Of a stretch of 64,000 nucleotides of DNA, positions 40,550-52,760 are shown in pieces. Under the pieces are notes generated by a model. The model did not search any database and was not told the DNA's origin. It saw only the letters and a program-made list of their open reading frames with translations. The position numbers and the translations under genes were made by a program. Origin of the DNA: Herbaspirillum sp. DW155 (GTDB taxonomy: Bacteria > Pseudomonadota > Gammaproteobacteria > Burkholderiales > Burkholderiaceae_D); contig NZ_AP029028.1 of the NCBI RefSeq assembly GCF_037076565.1, forward strand, positions 310,001-374,000, read 5' to 3'. Each line of letters begins with the position of its first letter. Position 1 is the stretch's first letter.

Positions 40550-41740
40550 ATGGAAATCGATATGGTCGACAATGCGACGCTGGGTACGATCATCAAGGTC
40601 GTGGGCGTTGGCGGTGCGGGCGGCAATGCCGTTCAGCACATGATTAACAAGGGTGTGTCCGGCGTGGAATTCATCGCCGCCAACACGGATGCCCAGGCAC
40701 TGAAGCAATCCAAGGCACACAACGTCATCCAGATCGGCGACACCGGTCTGGGTGCCGGCATGCAGCCTGAAGTCGGCCGCCGTCTGGCCGAGGAAACCCG
40801 CGCCCGCATCGAAGACTCCCTGCGCGGCGCGCACATGGTCTTCATCGCGGCCGGTATGGGCGGCGGCACCGGCACCGGTGCTGCACCCGTGGTGGCGCAA
40901 GTGGCCAAGTCGCTGGGCGCGCTGACCGTGGCCGTGGTCTCCAAGCCGTTCTCCTACGAAGGCCAGAAGTGCATGGACATCGCCGACGCCGGTCTGGAAG
41001 AGCTGTCTCAGCACGTCGATTCGCTGATCATCATCCTCAACGAAAAGCTGGAAGAGATCTACGAAGATGACAGCATGATCGAATGGCTGTCGCATGCCGA
41101 TGACGTGCTGAACAATGCGGTGGCCGGTATCGCCGAAATCATCAATGTGCCGGGCCACATCAACGTCGACTTCAACGACGTCAAGACCATCATGGGCGAG
41201 CAGGGCAAGGCCATGATGGGTACCGCTACTGCGGCCGGTGTGGATCGCGCCCGCGTGGCCGCCGAGCAGGCCGTGGCTTCGCCGCTGCTGGACGGCATCG
41301 ACCTCTCCGGCGCGCGCGGCGTGCTGGTCAACGTCACTGCCAGCCGCAGCCTGAAGGGTAAGGAAATCAAGGAAGTCATGGCCACCGTGCGCGCCTTCGC
41401 CGCACCGGACGCCTCGATCGCCCAGGGCATCGCCTACGATGACAGCATGGGTGACGAGATCCGCGTGACCGTCGTGGCCACCGGCCTGGGCCGCGCACGC
41501 AAGGCCGTGCAGCTGGTGCAGACCCCGGTCATGCGCACCGGTACCCACAACGAGCCGATGATGGCCGTCGGTGGTGTGATGCCGCAAGGCACCGCGCAAC
41601 CGGCCGGTGCGGCCTTCGGTGGCCTGAAGGCGCCGGCCGTGTGGCGCCGCGAGTCGGCATCCGACACCGTGCGCGCGCTGGAAAAGAACGGCATGGAAAC
41701 CTACGACATCCCGGCCTTCCTGCGCAAGCAGGCGGACTGA
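40550..41740 (+). CDS. ftsZ: Cell division GTPase FtsZ
   Basis: A 396-residue tubulin-like GTPase forming the division ring. VGVGGAGGNAVQHMI is the first nucleotide-binding loop and GGGTGTG (about 104-110) the tubulin signature. The T7 loop NVDFNDVKTIM is present. The last residues DIPAFLRKQAD are the conserved tail that binds FtsA, ZipA and ZapD; a zapD gene lies further on in this window. The ATG at 40550 has AAGGAG upstream. A strong terminator follows. Confidence 0.98.
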   Translation: MEIDMVDNATLGTIIKVVGVGGAGGNAVQHMINKGVSGVEFIAANTDAQALKQSKAHNVIQIGDTGLGAGMQPEVGRRLAEETRARIEDSLRGAHMVFIAAGMGGGTGTGAAPVVAQVAKSLGALTVAVVSKPFSYEGQKCMDIADAGLEELSQHVDSLIIILNEKLEEIYEDDSMIEWLSHADDVLNNAVAGIAEIINVPGHINVDFNDVKTIMGEQGKAMMGTATAAGVDRARVAAEQAVASPLLDGIDLSGARGVLVNVTASRSLKGKEIKEVMATVRAFAAPDASIAQGIAYDDSMGDEIRVTVVATGLGRARKAVQLVQTPVMRTGTHNEPMMAVGGVMPQGTAQPAGAAFGGLKAPAVWRRESASDTVRALEKNGMETYDIPAFLRKQAD

Positions 41741-41801
41741 TCGTCCTCTGCCACGGCTGACCGGCCGCTTCACAGCAGGCCGGTCGGTTCCAAGGCATAC
41801 T

Positions 41802-41835
41802 AACGCCGCGCCTGGTGCGCGGCGTTTTTTTTTTT
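41802..41835 (+). terminator. Rho-independent terminator after ftsZ
   Basis: AACGCCGCGC (41802-41811) pairs with GCGCGGCGTT ending at 41826 and is followed by a run of T. It separates ftsZ from the peroxiredoxin gene. Confidence 0.9.
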
Positions 41836-41932
41836 GCGCAGCGCACCGGCAGCTCATCTGCCCGATCGATTCATCGGCACAGATTGATCTGTTCCCCCCA
41901 ATTTGATTCAACCAACCAGACGAGGAAACACC

Positions 41933-42439
41933 ATGACCATCAAGATCGGCGACCGCCTGCCCGAAGGCACCCTGACCGAATTCATCGAGACCGAGACCGA
42001 AGGCTGCAGCCTGGGCCCGAACGCCTTCAAGGTATCGGAGCTGGTCAAGGGCAAGAAGATCGCGCTGTTCGCCCTGCCCGGCGCCTTCACCCCGACCTGT
42101 TCGGCCAAGCACGTTCCGGGCTACATCGCCCTGGCCGACCAGTTCAAGGCCAAGGGTGTGGATGAGATCTGGTGCCTGTCGGTCAACGACGCCTTCGTCA
42201 TGGGCGCCTGGGGCCGCGACCAGAAAGCCACCGGCATCGTGCGCATGTTCGGTGACGGCAGCGCCACCTTCACCAAGGCCCTGGGCATGGAATTCGATCT
42301 GACCGAACGCAACATGGGCGTACGCTCGCAGCGTTATTCCATGCTGGTCGAAGATGGCGTGGTCAAGCAGCTGAACCTGGAAGCAGCGGGCAAGTTCGAA
42401 GTCTCCAACGCCGAGACCCTGCTGGCGCAACTGGGCTGA
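41933..42439 (+). CDS. Peroxiredoxin (Prx5/hybrid type)
   Basis: A 168-residue thiol peroxidase. The peroxidatic Cys56 lies in PGAFTPTCSAKHVPGY, the Prx5 signature. Cys25 and Cys81 are further candidates for a resolving Cys. No glutaredoxin domain is fused. The ATG at 41933 follows CGAGGAAACACC. It sits between two terminators, so it is probably a single-gene unit inserted between ftsZ and lpxC, a placement common in Burkholderiales. Confidence 0.93.
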   Translation: MTIKIGDRLPEGTLTEFIETETEGCSLGPNAFKVSELVKGKKIALFALPGAFTPTCSAKHVPGYIALADQFKAKGVDEIWCLSVNDAFVMGAWGRDQKATGIVRMFGDGSATFTKALGMEFDLTERNMGVRSQRYSMLVEDGVVKQLNLEAAGKFEVSNAETLLAQLG

Positions 42440-42478
42440 TGAGTGGCTGGTGGCCAGGCATCCCCGGCCATGAAGAGG

Positions 42479-42506
42479 ACGGCATGCTGCGGCATGCCGT
42501 TTTTTC
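42479..42506 (+). terminator. Rho-independent terminator after the peroxiredoxin gene
   Basis: ACGGCATG (42479-42486) and CATGCCGT (42493-42500) form an 8-bp stem with loop CTGCGG, followed by T residues. Confidence 0.88.
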
Positions 42507-42623
42507 TTGCGGAAATCATTTATCCGTTTTCGGGCCGGCTGACATGATCCTGACGGCACTTTGCAGATGGGAACGATTTGCAACAAAGCCGCGCCCGCCG
42601 GGGCGGGGCTAGGGCATCTTGGC

Positions 42624-42636
42624 TATAATGGCCGGA
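42624..42636 (+). promoter_or_regulatory. lpxC -10 box abutting the start codon
   Basis: TATAAT (42624-42629) is a consensus -10. The lpxC ATG begins 7 bp after it, where transcription would be expected to start, so the mRNA may be leaderless. There is no Shine-Dalgarno sequence. The -35 region is G+C-rich and weak. Confidence 0.6.
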
Positions 42637-43571
42637 TGTTGAAACAGCGCACAATCAAGAATCTGGTCAAGACCACAGGGGTCGGCCTGCACTCCGGCAC
42701 CAAGGTCGAGCTGACCCTGCGTCCGGCCGCACCCGATACCGGCATCCTGTTCCGCCGCGTGGATCTCGATCCCGTGGTCGAGCTGCCGATGATCGCCACC
42801 GGCGTGGGTGATACCCGCATGGCCTCGACCCTGACCAAGGATGGCGCCAAGGTCTCCACCGTCGAGCACCTGCTGTCGGCCTGCGCCGGCCTGGGCATCG
42901 ACAATCTGGTCATTGATCTGACCGCAGAAGAAATTCCCATCATGGACGGCTCGGCCTCGTCGTTCGTCTTCCTGCTGCAGCAGGCCGGCCTGCAGGAGCA
43001 GAACGCACCGAAGAAATTCATCCGCGTCCTGAAGCCGGTGGAAGTGCGCGAAGGCACCGGCGACAAGGAAAAATGGGCCCGCCTGGAACCGTATGATGGC
43101 TTCCGCCTGAAGTTCTTCATCGAATTCAACCACCCGGCCGTGGACGGTACCGGGCAAGTGGCCGAGGTCGATTTCGGCATCGACTCCTACGTCAAGGAAA
43201 TCGCCCGCGCGCGTACCTTCGGCTTCATGCAGGATGTGGAAACCCTGCGCGGCATGGGCCTGGCCCGTGGTGGTTCCTTCGAGAACGCCATCGTCATGGA
43301 TGAATACCGCATCCTCAATGCCGATGGCCTGCGCTATGACAACGAGTTCGTGCGCCACAAGATCCTGGATGCCATCGGCGACCTCTACATCATCGGCCAT
43401 CCGCTCCTGGCCAGCTACGACGCCCACAAGTCCGGTCATGGACTGAACAACCTGCTGCTGCGTGAATTGCTGTCGCAGCCGGATGCCTACGAAATCGTCA
43501 GCTTCGACCAGCTAGAACAGGCACCGCAGACCTATGTGATGCAAGCCCAGCAGGAGTGGGCGCTGAACTGA
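42636..43571 (+). CDS. lpxC: UDP-3-O-acyl-GlcNAc deacetylase LpxC
   Basis: A 311-residue zinc enzyme that commits precursor to lipid A synthesis. The N-terminus [20 protein letters not shown] matches the family start, fixing the ATG at 42636. Zinc ligands are His78 (TVEHLLSA) and the His and Asp of [19 protein letters not shown] carries the catalytic-site His. An in-frame ATG at 42561 has no family similarity behind it. The gene seems to have its own promoter and terminator. Confidence 0.97.
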   Translation: MLKQRTIKNLVKTTGVGLHSGTKVELTLRPAAPDTGILFRRVDLDPVVELPMIATGVGDTRMASTLTKDGAKVSTVEHLLSACAGLGIDNLVIDLTAEEIPIMDGSASSFVFLLQQAGLQEQNAPKKFIRVLKPVEVREGTGDKEKWARLEPYDGFRLKFFIEFNHPAVDGTGQVAEVDFGIDSYVKEIARARTFGFMQDVETLRGMGLARGGSFENAIVMDEYRILNADGLRYDNEFVRHKILDAIGDLYIIGHPLLASYDAHKSGHGLNNLLLRELLSQPDAYEIVSFDQLEQAPQTYVMQAQQEWALN

Positions 43572-43602
43572 CGCTTGCCCCTGCGGCAGATGCCCCAACG
43601 CA

Positions 43603-43634
43603 AAACGCCCCGGCCTGGACCGGGGCGTTTGGTT
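43603..43634 (+). terminator. Rho-independent terminator after lpxC
   Basis: AAACGCCCCGG (43603-43613) pairs with CCGGGGCGTTT (43620-43630) around loop CCTGGA. T-rich sequence follows. By symmetry it could also act on the opposite strand. Confidence 0.88.
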
Positions 43635-43711
43635 TTCTGGCGCGCTCTTGCCTTGCTGGCGATCTGATGGGAAATATCTTGTAAATTTTTTAGATGGATT
43701 TCGCCATCCGG

Positions 43712-44266
43712 CTATTTTCCCTGAGGAAATGGCGGGTCTTCACCTGCCTCCTTGGCCATTCTGCGCTGGTCGCGCCGCCGTATCATGGCATCGATGGCTT
43801 CTTTCAGGCCCTGGCTGCGCGGATCGCTGGCCAGCGTACTGCTGAGTTCGGCGAAGGAAGAGAGGGCGTTGTCGGTCAGTTCGAGCACGCGTTTTGGCGG
43901 TGGCGGGGGGGCCGTTCGGCCAACTTGCACTTTGATTCGGATTGAATTAACCTGCCATCCGTCCTTCAGCAGGCGGTCCTGCAGCCTCGGGGTTTGCTGC
44001 TTCAACCGGGCCGCCAGCGCTGCATTGGGGGCGCTCATGACCAGCACGCCAGCTTCAAACTGTAAGATCTGACACGCGGCAAACATCGCCGGCAAGTTCG
44101 CGGCGACCGACTGCTGCAGCGTGCCCATGCGAGCTAGGGCGGGCAACAGCGCCGCCATCGTCGAATTCGACCGCAAGAAATCCGCGGCTCCCTTCGTGCT
44201 CTTCGCCATGCGTTGAGCGCTCGTGGGAGCAGGCCGATAAGGGGTGAACGTAGATGGGTACTTCAT
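43712..44266 (-). CDS. DUF721/DciA-family protein
   Basis: A 184-residue protein of the DUF721 family, which includes DciA, the loader of the replicative helicase in bacteria without DnaC. The N-terminal half has FLRSNSTMAALLPALARMGTL and a conserved core ending in RLKQQTPRLQDRLL; a proline run (APPPPPPKRV) links to a helical C-terminus. The position between lpxC and secA is usual for this family in betaproteobacteria. Strand and start are supported by the family pattern; the first 20 residues are less sure. It is divergent from the M23 peptidase gene. Confidence 0.82.
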   Translation of the reverse strand: MKYPSTFTPYRPAPTSAQRMAKSTKGAADFLRSNSTMAALLPALARMGTLQQSVAANLPAMFAACQILQFEAGVLVMSAPNAALAARLKQQTPRLQDRLLKDGWQVNSIRIKVQVGRTAPPPPPKRVLELTDNALSSFAELSSTLASDPRSQGLKEAIDAMIRRRDQRRMAKEAGEDPPFPQGK

Positions 44267-44319
44267 CTTTAAACCTTATCACATCCGGTGTCTGACCGGC
44301 CGGAGACCAAGGAGCAAAG

Positions 44320-45297
44320 ATGCAAATTATCCTGCTGCACCCCCGCCTCACCAAAGCCCGCTCCGTCACGCTGGGCACCAAGCACATTCTGCTGCTGCTG
44401 TTGCTGCTGGTCACGCTGGTGGCCGGCTCTTCGCTGTCGATTACCTACTTCCTGCTCAACCGCGCGGGCAACCCCGATGCCTCGCCGATGCTGCACAAGC
44501 TGGCCGTCTCGATGAGCCAGGAAGAAGACGGCCGCAACGAGAAATTCCTCAAGGAAAACCTGGCCATGATGGCCGTCAAGGTCGGCGAGATGCAGGCCCA
44601 GATGATGCGCCTGGATGCGCTGGGCGAGCGGGTGCAGGGCCTGGCCGGCATCCGTCCCGAAGAGTTCAACTTCAAGGAACTGCCCGGTCGCGGCGGCGCC
44701 GAAGTCTCCAGCATCGCCGGTCCCGGCCGCGACGTCGGCATGGACGAGCTGCGCCGCATGCTCGACAACCTGGCCGTGGACGCCGGCCATCGCACCGACT
44801 ACCTCAACGCCGTCGAATCCACCCTGATGAGCGACAAGATCAAGTCGCGCCTCTTGCCCACCAATCAACCGGTCAACGTGGCCTACAACTCGTCGAGCTT
44901 CGGCTGGCGGCTCGACCCCTTCACCGGCCACAACGCCTTCCACGAAGGTCTGGACTTCCCAGCCCCGGTCGGCACCCGCATCGTCGCCGCCGCCGCCGGC
45001 GTGGTGATTGCCTCTGAATATCATTACCAGTTTGGCAACATGCTGGAAATCGACCACGGCAACAACATCATCACCCGTTATGCCCATGCCTCGCGGCTGT
45101 ATGTGAAGGTGGGCGATATCGTCAAGCGTGGCCAGCACGTGGCCGATGTGGGCTCGACCGGCCGCTCGACCGGGGCGCACCTGCATTTCGAGGTGCGTAT
45201 CCGCGGCATTGCCCAGGATCCGCGCAAGTTCCTGGCGCTGGGCGCCACCGGCGGCAATCAGCCCAAGCAGTTGCCGGTCTTCGTGGCAGGTCACTGA
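44320..45297 (+). CDS. M23-family peptidase, membrane-anchored
   Basis: A 325-residue envelope protein with an N-terminal membrane segment (about 20-47, LLLLLLLVTLVAGSSLSITY), a coiled-coil-like linker and a C-terminal LytM/M23 domain. The zinc motifs HEGLDFPAPVGTRI (HxxxD) and HLHFEVR (HxH) are both complete, so it is likely an active peptidoglycan endopeptidase rather than an EnvC/NlpD-type activator. The ATG at 44320 follows CCAAGGAGC. The neighbours are DciA (divergent) and secA. Confidence 0.92.
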   Translation: MQIILLHPRLTKARSVTLGTKHILLLLLLLVTLVAGSSLSITYFLLNRAGNPDASPMLHKLAVSMSQEEDGRNEKFLKENLAMMAVKVGEMQAQMMRLDALGERVQGLAGIRPEEFNFKELPGRGGAEVSSIAGPGRDVGMDELRRMLDNLAVDAGHRTDYLNAVESTLMSDKIKSRLLPTNQPVNVAYNSSSFGWRLDPFTGHNAFHEGLDFPAPVGTRIVAAAAGVVIASEYHYQFGNMLEIDHGNNIITRYAHASRLYVKVGDIVKRGQHVADVGSTGRSTGAHLHFEVRIRGIAQDPRKFLALGATGGNQPKQLPVFVAGH

Positions 45298-45599
45298 GCA
45301 GCGTCGGGCGGGCGTTTCCGGCTTGGCAAGCGGTCTGAAAGCCGCATTCCTGGCAAATTGTTGCATACCGGATAAGCCCGGCATGACGGTTTCAGCCAAA
45401 TTCCGGCTTCCCATTGAAACCTTGTAAACACGCCCGATCTAAAGCGAACGCGGCGCGAGGCCTTTCGTCAAGCCAATGCAGGGGGCCTGCGTGCTAAAAT
45501 CCGTGGTTCATTTTCGGGCGTGGCCGGCTGGAACCCGGCGGCCGGGAGCCCAACGTCACTCTGCCGGATCGTTCATCGGCGCTTTTATAGAATCCAAGC
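45298..45599 (+). promoter_or_regulatory. secA upstream region
   Basis: About 300 bp without a recognisable gene. TAAAAT near 45493 is a candidate -10. Close to the secA start there is a G+C-rich inverted repeat (GGCCGGCTGG ... CCGGCGGCC, about 45520-45545) that could fold in the mRNA leader. I do not see a secM-like arrest peptide. Confidence 0.35.
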
Positions 45600-48353
<2,754 letters not shown>

Positions 48354-48408
48354 GCCTGAACTGAGCTGACCGGGGTCCGGTTCAGCCGCTTTTTGGCCCG
48401 ATGTGAAG

Positions 48409-48443
48409 AGGCTGTCCAATCGCAAGCTTGGACAGCCTTTTTT
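48409..48443 (+). terminator. Rho-independent terminator after secA
   Basis: AGGCTGTCCA (48409-48418) pairs with TGGACAGCCT (48429-48438) around a 10-nt loop; six T residues follow. Confidence 0.92.
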
Positions 48444-48539
48444 ACATCTGCCAGGTGAAGGCTTCTGCAAAATTTTGCCCGGCTGCCCTTATCATGGCTG
48501 CTCCGTCAGTCATCGCCTGCCGCCCAGGAGAACAAGAAC

Positions 48540-49370
48540 ATGCCCTTCGCCAAGCTGGTCCGCGCCTTGCCGCGTGCTTTTCTGCGGTTTTCTCTCTCTT
48601 CCCGCCTGAGCTGTGCCGCCGCTGCCGTGCTGCTGGCCGGCTGCGCCTCGTCGCCGCTGCCGCAATGGCGCGACAGCGGTCCCGGTTACGCCCCGGTCAC
48701 GCCCTCCATTGCGGTGACCGATACCAGCGTGCCGGCCGTGGCCATCAGCACCGCCCCGCCCACGCGCGCCGCGCTGGTGGAGGCGGCCAAGGCCGAGTGG
48801 GACTTCTTCGGTAACCAGCAGATCGACATGCGCCACGAACCCTTCAGCGCTCCGCGCCTGGGCCTGCTGGAAGATGAAGGCGAGGCCGTCCAGCGGGTGG
48901 CCGAATACTGGCATGCGGTGGGCAAGAACCTGACCGGCGCTGACTGCCAGCAAGCCTGGTCGGCCGCCTTCATTTCCTGGCTGATGGTCACGACCAACGT
49001 GCCGCCGCAGGATTTCGCCCCCAACGAAACCCACTTCAATTACCTGAGCTTCCTCAAGGAGCGCCAGTCGCGCCCCTCGCCGCAATTCGTGTTGCGTCCG
49101 GCCGAGAGCGAGCCGATCGCGCCCGGTGACCTGATCTGCGCGCCGCGCGGCAACAACAACATCACCTCCATCGACGAAATCCGCCCCGGCCTGGCCGGCC
49201 ATTGCGACATCGTGGTGGAGGTGCATGCCGATGACGGCTGGGCGGGCGTGATCGGTGGCAATGTCTTCAATTCGGTCTCCGAATCGCTGATCTCCGTGGA
49301 TGCCCGGGGTGTCGCCCAGCCCATTGCGGCGCGCCCGTGGCTGGTGGTGGTCAAGAACCTGCTGCCCTGA
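48540..49370 (+). CDS. DUF2272-domain lipoprotein
   Basis: A 276-residue predicted lipoprotein: a basic N-terminus and hydrophobic stretch end in the lipobox LAGC with Cys35. The rest fits DUF2272, with AKAEWDFFGNQ, QQAWSAAFISWLMV and APGDLICAPRG. The C.AWSAAFISW pattern recalls the Cys active site of NlpC/P60-like folds (here Cys in GADCQQAWSAAF), so a cell-wall amidase role is possible but unproven. It is followed by an SGNH hydrolase gene after 13 bp, probably in one transcript. Confidence 0.85.
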   Translation: MPFAKLVRALPRAFLRFSLSSRLSCAAAAVLLAGCASSPLPQWRDSGPGYAPVTPSIAVTDTSVPAVAISTAPPTRAALVEAAKAEWDFFGNQQIDMRHEPFSAPRLGLLEDEGEAVQRVAEYWHAVGKNLTGADCQQAWSAAFISWLMVTTNVPPQDFAPNETHFNYLSFLKERQSRPSPQFVLRPAESEPIAPGDLICAPRGNNNITSIDEIRPGLAGHCDIVVEVHADDGWAGVIGGNVFNSVSESLISVDARGVAQPIAARPWLVVVKNLLP

Positions 49371-49383
49371 TACGGAGAGCGCC

Positions 49384-50136
49384 ATGCTGATCCTGGGCAA
49401 GCTGCTGCTGGCGCCGCTGTTGCTGGCGCAGGCCAGGCGCCTGCGCAAGACCGCGCTGCGCCTGCCGGAGGCGGCCGGGCCGCGCAGCGGTGTGGAGTTT
49501 CCTGCGCTGCGTCCCGAGCTGGTGGCCGAACCGCTGCGCCTGCTGGTGGTGGGCGATTCCTCGGCCGCCGGTGTGGGCGTAGAGCATCAGGAGCAAGCCC
49601 TGGCCCAGCCGCTGGCGCGCCATCTGGCGCTGCGTGCCGACCGTCCGGTGGCCTGGCAGCTGGTGGCAAAAAGCGGCGTCAATTCGCTGGAAGCACTGGA
49701 CCTGCTGGCACGCAGTGAGATCGGCCCGGCCGCCGTGCTGGTGGTGGCGCTGGGGGTGAACGACGTGACCTCGCAGATGCCTCCCAAACGCTACGTGGCC
49801 AATCTGCGCCTGCTGTGCGAACGCCTGATGGCGCAGGCGGGGGTGGAGCACATCGTCTTTTCGGGTTTGCCGCCCATGCATCTGTTGCCGGTGGCGCCGC
49901 AGCCGCTGCGCTGGTACCTGGGACGGTACGCGCGCAAGCTGGACCGCGCCTTGCGTGACTGGATCGGCGGCGACGCCGCGCTGCGCTACTGCTCGCTGCA
50001 ATGGGCGCTGCCGCATGAGATGGCCATCGACCGCTTCCATCCCGGTCACGGGCAGTATGCCGAATGGGCCAGGATGAGCGCCGAGATCATCGAAAGCGAG
50101 TTCCTGCGTCATCAGCCGGTGACGGAAAGTGTTTAA
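49384..50136 (+). CDS. SGNH/GDSL-family hydrolase
   Basis: A 250-residue esterase-type enzyme. Block I is VVGDSSAAGVG with the nucleophile Ser59; block III is GVNDV; block V is DRFHPGH with the catalytic Asp and His. A hydrophobic N-terminus (MLILGKLLLAPLLLAQ) may be a membrane anchor. The ATG at 49384 is preceded by GGAGAGCGCC. The substrate is unknown; the neighbouring lipoprotein suggests an envelope substrate, but that is inference. Confidence 0.88.
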   Translation: MLILGKLLLAPLLLAQARRLRKTALRLPEAAGPRSGVEFPALRPELVAEPLRLLVVGDSSAAGVGVEHQEQALAQPLARHLALRADRPVAWQLVAKSGVNSLEALDLLARSEIGPAAVLVVALGVNDVTSQMPPKRYVANLRLLCERLMAQAGVEHIVFSGLPPMHLLPVAPQPLRWYLGRYARKLDRALRDWIGGDAALRYCSLQWALPHEMAIDRFHPGHGQYAEWARMSAEIIESEFLRHQPVTESV

Positions 50137-50171
50137 AATACGCGTTCCGATTTTTACGCTGAAAGCTCGCC

Positions 50172-51407
50172 ATGGCCGTCAATTCCCCGATTCCCGTTCC
50201 TTCCGACCTCAAAGCCGTCGCCGGCATCGAACTCGGCCATGCCGAAGCGGGCGTGCGCAAGGCCAATCGCAAGGACGTGCTGGTCATGAAGCTGGCCGAG
50301 ACCGCCACGGTGGCGGGCGTCTTCACCAAGAACCGTTTCTGTGCCGCCCCGGTGCAGATCTGCCAGGCCAACCTGGCCCAGCTGAGCGCCGGCAAGCCCA
50401 TCCGCGCCCTGGTGATCAACACCGGCAACGCCAACGCCGGCACCGGTGAAGAAGGCCTGCAGCGCGCCCGGTCGGTCTGCGCCGCGCTGGCCCAGCAGAT
50501 GGGCGTGGAGCCGCAGCAGATCCTGCCGTTCTCCACCGGCGTGATTCTGGAGCCGCTGCCGGCCGACCGCATCATCGCGGGCCTGCCGCAAGCCATCGGC
50601 AACCTCAAGGCCGACAACTGGTTCAACGCGGCCGAGTCCATCATGACCACCGACACCCAGCCCAAGGCTGCTTCGCGCACCCTCACCATCGGCGGCAAGC
50701 AAGTGGTGATGACCGGCATCAGCAAGGGCGCCGGCATGATCAAGCCCAACATGGCCACCATGCTGGGTTTCCTGGCCTTCGACGCCAGGCTGCCGCAGGC
50801 ATTGCTGAACCAGCTGGTCAAGGATGCCGCTGACCACTCCTTCAACTGCATCACCATTGATGGCGATACCTCGACCAACGATTCCTTCATCCTGATGGCC
50901 ACCGGTGCCGGCGAACTGGAAATCACCAGCGCCGACAGCGACGAGTACAAGCAACTGGCCGCTGCCGTCACCGACCTGTCGCAGAACCTGGCGCACCAGA
51001 TCGTGCGCGATGGCGAAGGCGCCACCAAGTTCATCGAAGTGGCCGTGGAAGACGGCAAGAGCGTCGAAGAGTGCCGCCAGATCGCCTATTCCATCGGCCA
51101 CTCGCCGCTGGTCAAGACCGCCTTCTTCGCTTCCGATCCGAACCTGGGCCGCATCCTGGCCGCCATCGGCTACGCCGGCATCGATGATCTGGATGTCTCC
51201 AGGATCAACCTGTGGCTGGACGATGTGTGGGTCGCCAAGGATGGTGGCCGCAACCCGGATTACCGCGAAGAAGACGGCCAGCGCGTCATGAAGAAGGCCG
51301 AAATCGTGGTGCGCGTGAAGCTGGCGCGCGGCACGGCCAAGGCTTCCATCTGGACTTGCGACCTGTCGCACGATTACGTGTCGATCAACGCCGACTACCG
51401 TTCCTGA
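50172..51407 (+). CDS. argJ: Bifunctional ornithine acetyltransferase / N-acetylglutamate synthase ArgJ
   Basis: A 411-residue enzyme of arginine synthesis that moves acetyl from N-acetylornithine to glutamate. The self-cleavage site is in [11 protein letters not shown], between Ala195 and Thr196; Thr196 becomes the N-terminal nucleophile. [12 protein letters not shown] and [12 protein letters not shown] are family motifs. Length is standard. It starts 35 bp after the SGNH gene and is 10 bp ahead of the ATPase gene. Confidence 0.96.
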   Translation: MAVNSPIPVPSDLKAVAGIELGHAEAGVRKANRKDVLVMKLAETATVAGVFTKNRFCAAPVQICQANLAQLSAGKPIRALVINTGNANAGTGEEGLQRARSVCAALAQQMGVEPQQILPFSTGVILEPLPADRIIAGLPQAIGNLKADNWFNAAESIMTTDTQPKAASRTLTIGGKQVVMTGISKGAGMIKPNMATMLGFLAFDARLPQALLNQLVKDAADHSFNCITIDGDTSTNDSFILMATGAGELEITSADSDEYKQLAAAVTDLSQNLAHQIVRDGEGATKFIEVAVEDGKSVEECRQIAYSIGHSPLVKTAFFASDPNLGRILAAIGYAGIDDLDVSRINLWLDDVWVAKDGGRNPDYREEDGQRVMKKAEIVVRVKLARGTAKASIWTCDLSHDYVSINADYRS

Positions 51408-51417
51408 TCGCCTGCTC

Positions 51418-52293
51418 ATGACCCAGTTAGACCAATTCCTGCAGCGTGCCGAAGCCTTGCTGGCACGCGTCGAAGCCATCCTCCCCAATGCCGCCGCCCG
51501 TGAACCGGACTGGAATGCCGCCGTCGCCTTCCGCTGGCGCGGCGCCACCGCCCAGCGTCCCGGTTACCTGCAGGCGGTGGGCCATATCTCGCAGATCGCG
51601 CTATCCGACCTGCACAATATCGGCCCGCAAAAGGAACAGATCGACCAGAACACCCGCCAGTTCGTCGCCGGCCGTCCGGCCAACAACGTGCTGCTGACCG
51701 GTGCGCGCGGCACCGGCAAGTCTTCGCTCATCAAGGCTTGCCTGAACCAGTATGCCGACCAGGGCCTGCGCCTCATCGAAGTGGACAAGGACGACCTGCA
51801 CGACCTGCAGGACATCGTGGAGCTGGTGGCTTCGCGTCCGGAGCGCTTCATCGTCTTCTGCGATGACTTGTCCTTCGAGGAAGGCGAGGGCGGCTACAAG
51901 GCCCTGAAGGTGGCGCTGGACGGCAGCATCGCCGCGCAGTCGGACAACGTGCTGATCTATGCCACCTCCAACCGCCGCCACCTGATGCCGGAGCGTCTCT
52001 CCGACAACAGCAGCTACACCCACACCGAGGATGGCGACCTGCATCCCGGCGAGACGGTGGAAGAAAAGATTTCGCTCTCCGAGCGTTTCGGCCTGTGGGT
52101 GACTTTCTACCCCTTCAAGCAGGATGATTTCCTGGACATCGTGGCCCACTGGCTGCGCCACTTCGGCTGCAATGAGGCGCAAATCGCCGATGCGCGTGCC
52201 GATGCGCTGCGCTGGGCGCTGCAACGCAGTTCGCGCTCGGGCCGCGTGGCCTGGCAGTTTGCGCGCGACTACGCGGGCAAGGCGCAGGCCTGA
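51418..52293 (+). CDS. DUF815-family P-loop ATPase
   Basis: A 291-residue protein of the DUF815 (AAA-like) family. Walker A is GARGTGKSS (95-103), Walker B is FIVFCDDLSFEE, and YATSNRRHLMPE holds a sensor-1-like Asn. The function is unknown in general; position between argJ and mutT is common in betaproteobacteria. It overlaps mutT by one base (TGATG). Confidence 0.92.
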   Translation: MTQLDQFLQRAEALLARVEAILPNAAAREPDWNAAVAFRWRGATAQRPGYLQAVGHISQIALSDLHNIGPQKEQIDQNTRQFVAGRPANNVLLTGARGTGKSSLIKACLNQYADQGLRLIEVDKDDLHDLQDIVELVASRPERFIVFCDDLSFEEGEGGYKALKVALDGSIAAQSDNVLIYATSNRRHLMPERLSDNSSYTHTEDGDLHPGETVEEKISLSERFGLWVTFYPFKQDDFLDIVAHWLRHFGCNEAQIADARADALRWALQRSSRSGRVAWQFARDYAGKAQA

Positions 52294-52718
52294 TGAGCGC
52301 TGCTTCTGAGTCCGCCGCCAAGCCGGTCGATGTCGCTGTCGGCATCCTGATGCAGCCCAATGGCGACGTGCTGCTGGGCCAGCGTCCGGAGGGCAAGCCC
52401 TATGCGGGGTATTGGGAATTCCCCGGCGGCAAGGTCGAGCCGGGCGAAAGCATCTTCGCCGCCTTGCAGCGCGAGTTCAAGGAAGAGCTGGGGATCGAGG
52501 TGCTGGACGGCGAGCCCTGGTGCGGCGTCGAGCACGTCTATCCGCATGCCCATGTGCGCCTGCATTTCTATATCAGCCGCCAGTGGCGCGGCGAGCCGCA
52601 GAGCCTGGAAGGCCAGGCCTTCGCCTGGCAGGGCAGCGTGGGCGTGGAGCCCTTGCTGCCGGCCACCATCCCGCTGCTCCAGTGGCTGGATCAGCTCAGG
52701 TATGGGGACAAAGCCTGA
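52293..52718 (+). CDS. mutT: 8-oxo-dGTP diphosphatase MutT-type Nudix hydrolase
   Basis: A 141-residue Nudix protein. The Nudix box is complete: Gly46, Glu52, Arg60-Glu61, Glu64-Glu65 and Gly67 in the pattern G(x5)E(x7)REUXEEXGU. Together with WEFPGGKVEPGES and the size of about 130-140 residues it fits MutT, which removes oxidised guanine nucleotides. Its start overlaps the ATPase gene. It converges on yacG. Confidence 0.93.
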   Translation: MSAASESAAKPVDVAVGILMQPNGDVLLGQRPEGKPYAGYWEFPGGKVEPGESIFAALQREFKEELGIEVLDGEPWCGVEHVYPHAHVRLHFYISRQWRGEPQSLEGQAFAWQGSVGVEPLLPATIPLLQWLDQLRYGDKA

Positions 52719-52760
52719 AGATAAGCCGGTTTGAGGCGATATGAAGGAAAAAGCCCGTCA

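Noticed and set aside
40413-40643. Small open frame in the ftsA-ftsZ gap
   Set aside because: It runs into ftsZ in another frame, has no ribosome site and its start lies in the ATCA repeats.
40508-42586. 692-codon antisense frame over ftsZ and the peroxiredoxin gene
   Set aside because: Overlaps two certain genes and two regulatory gaps; its product has no recognisable motif.
45298-45599. A SecM-like regulatory peptide ahead of secA
   Set aside because: No open frame with a signal sequence and an arrest motif is present in the gap.
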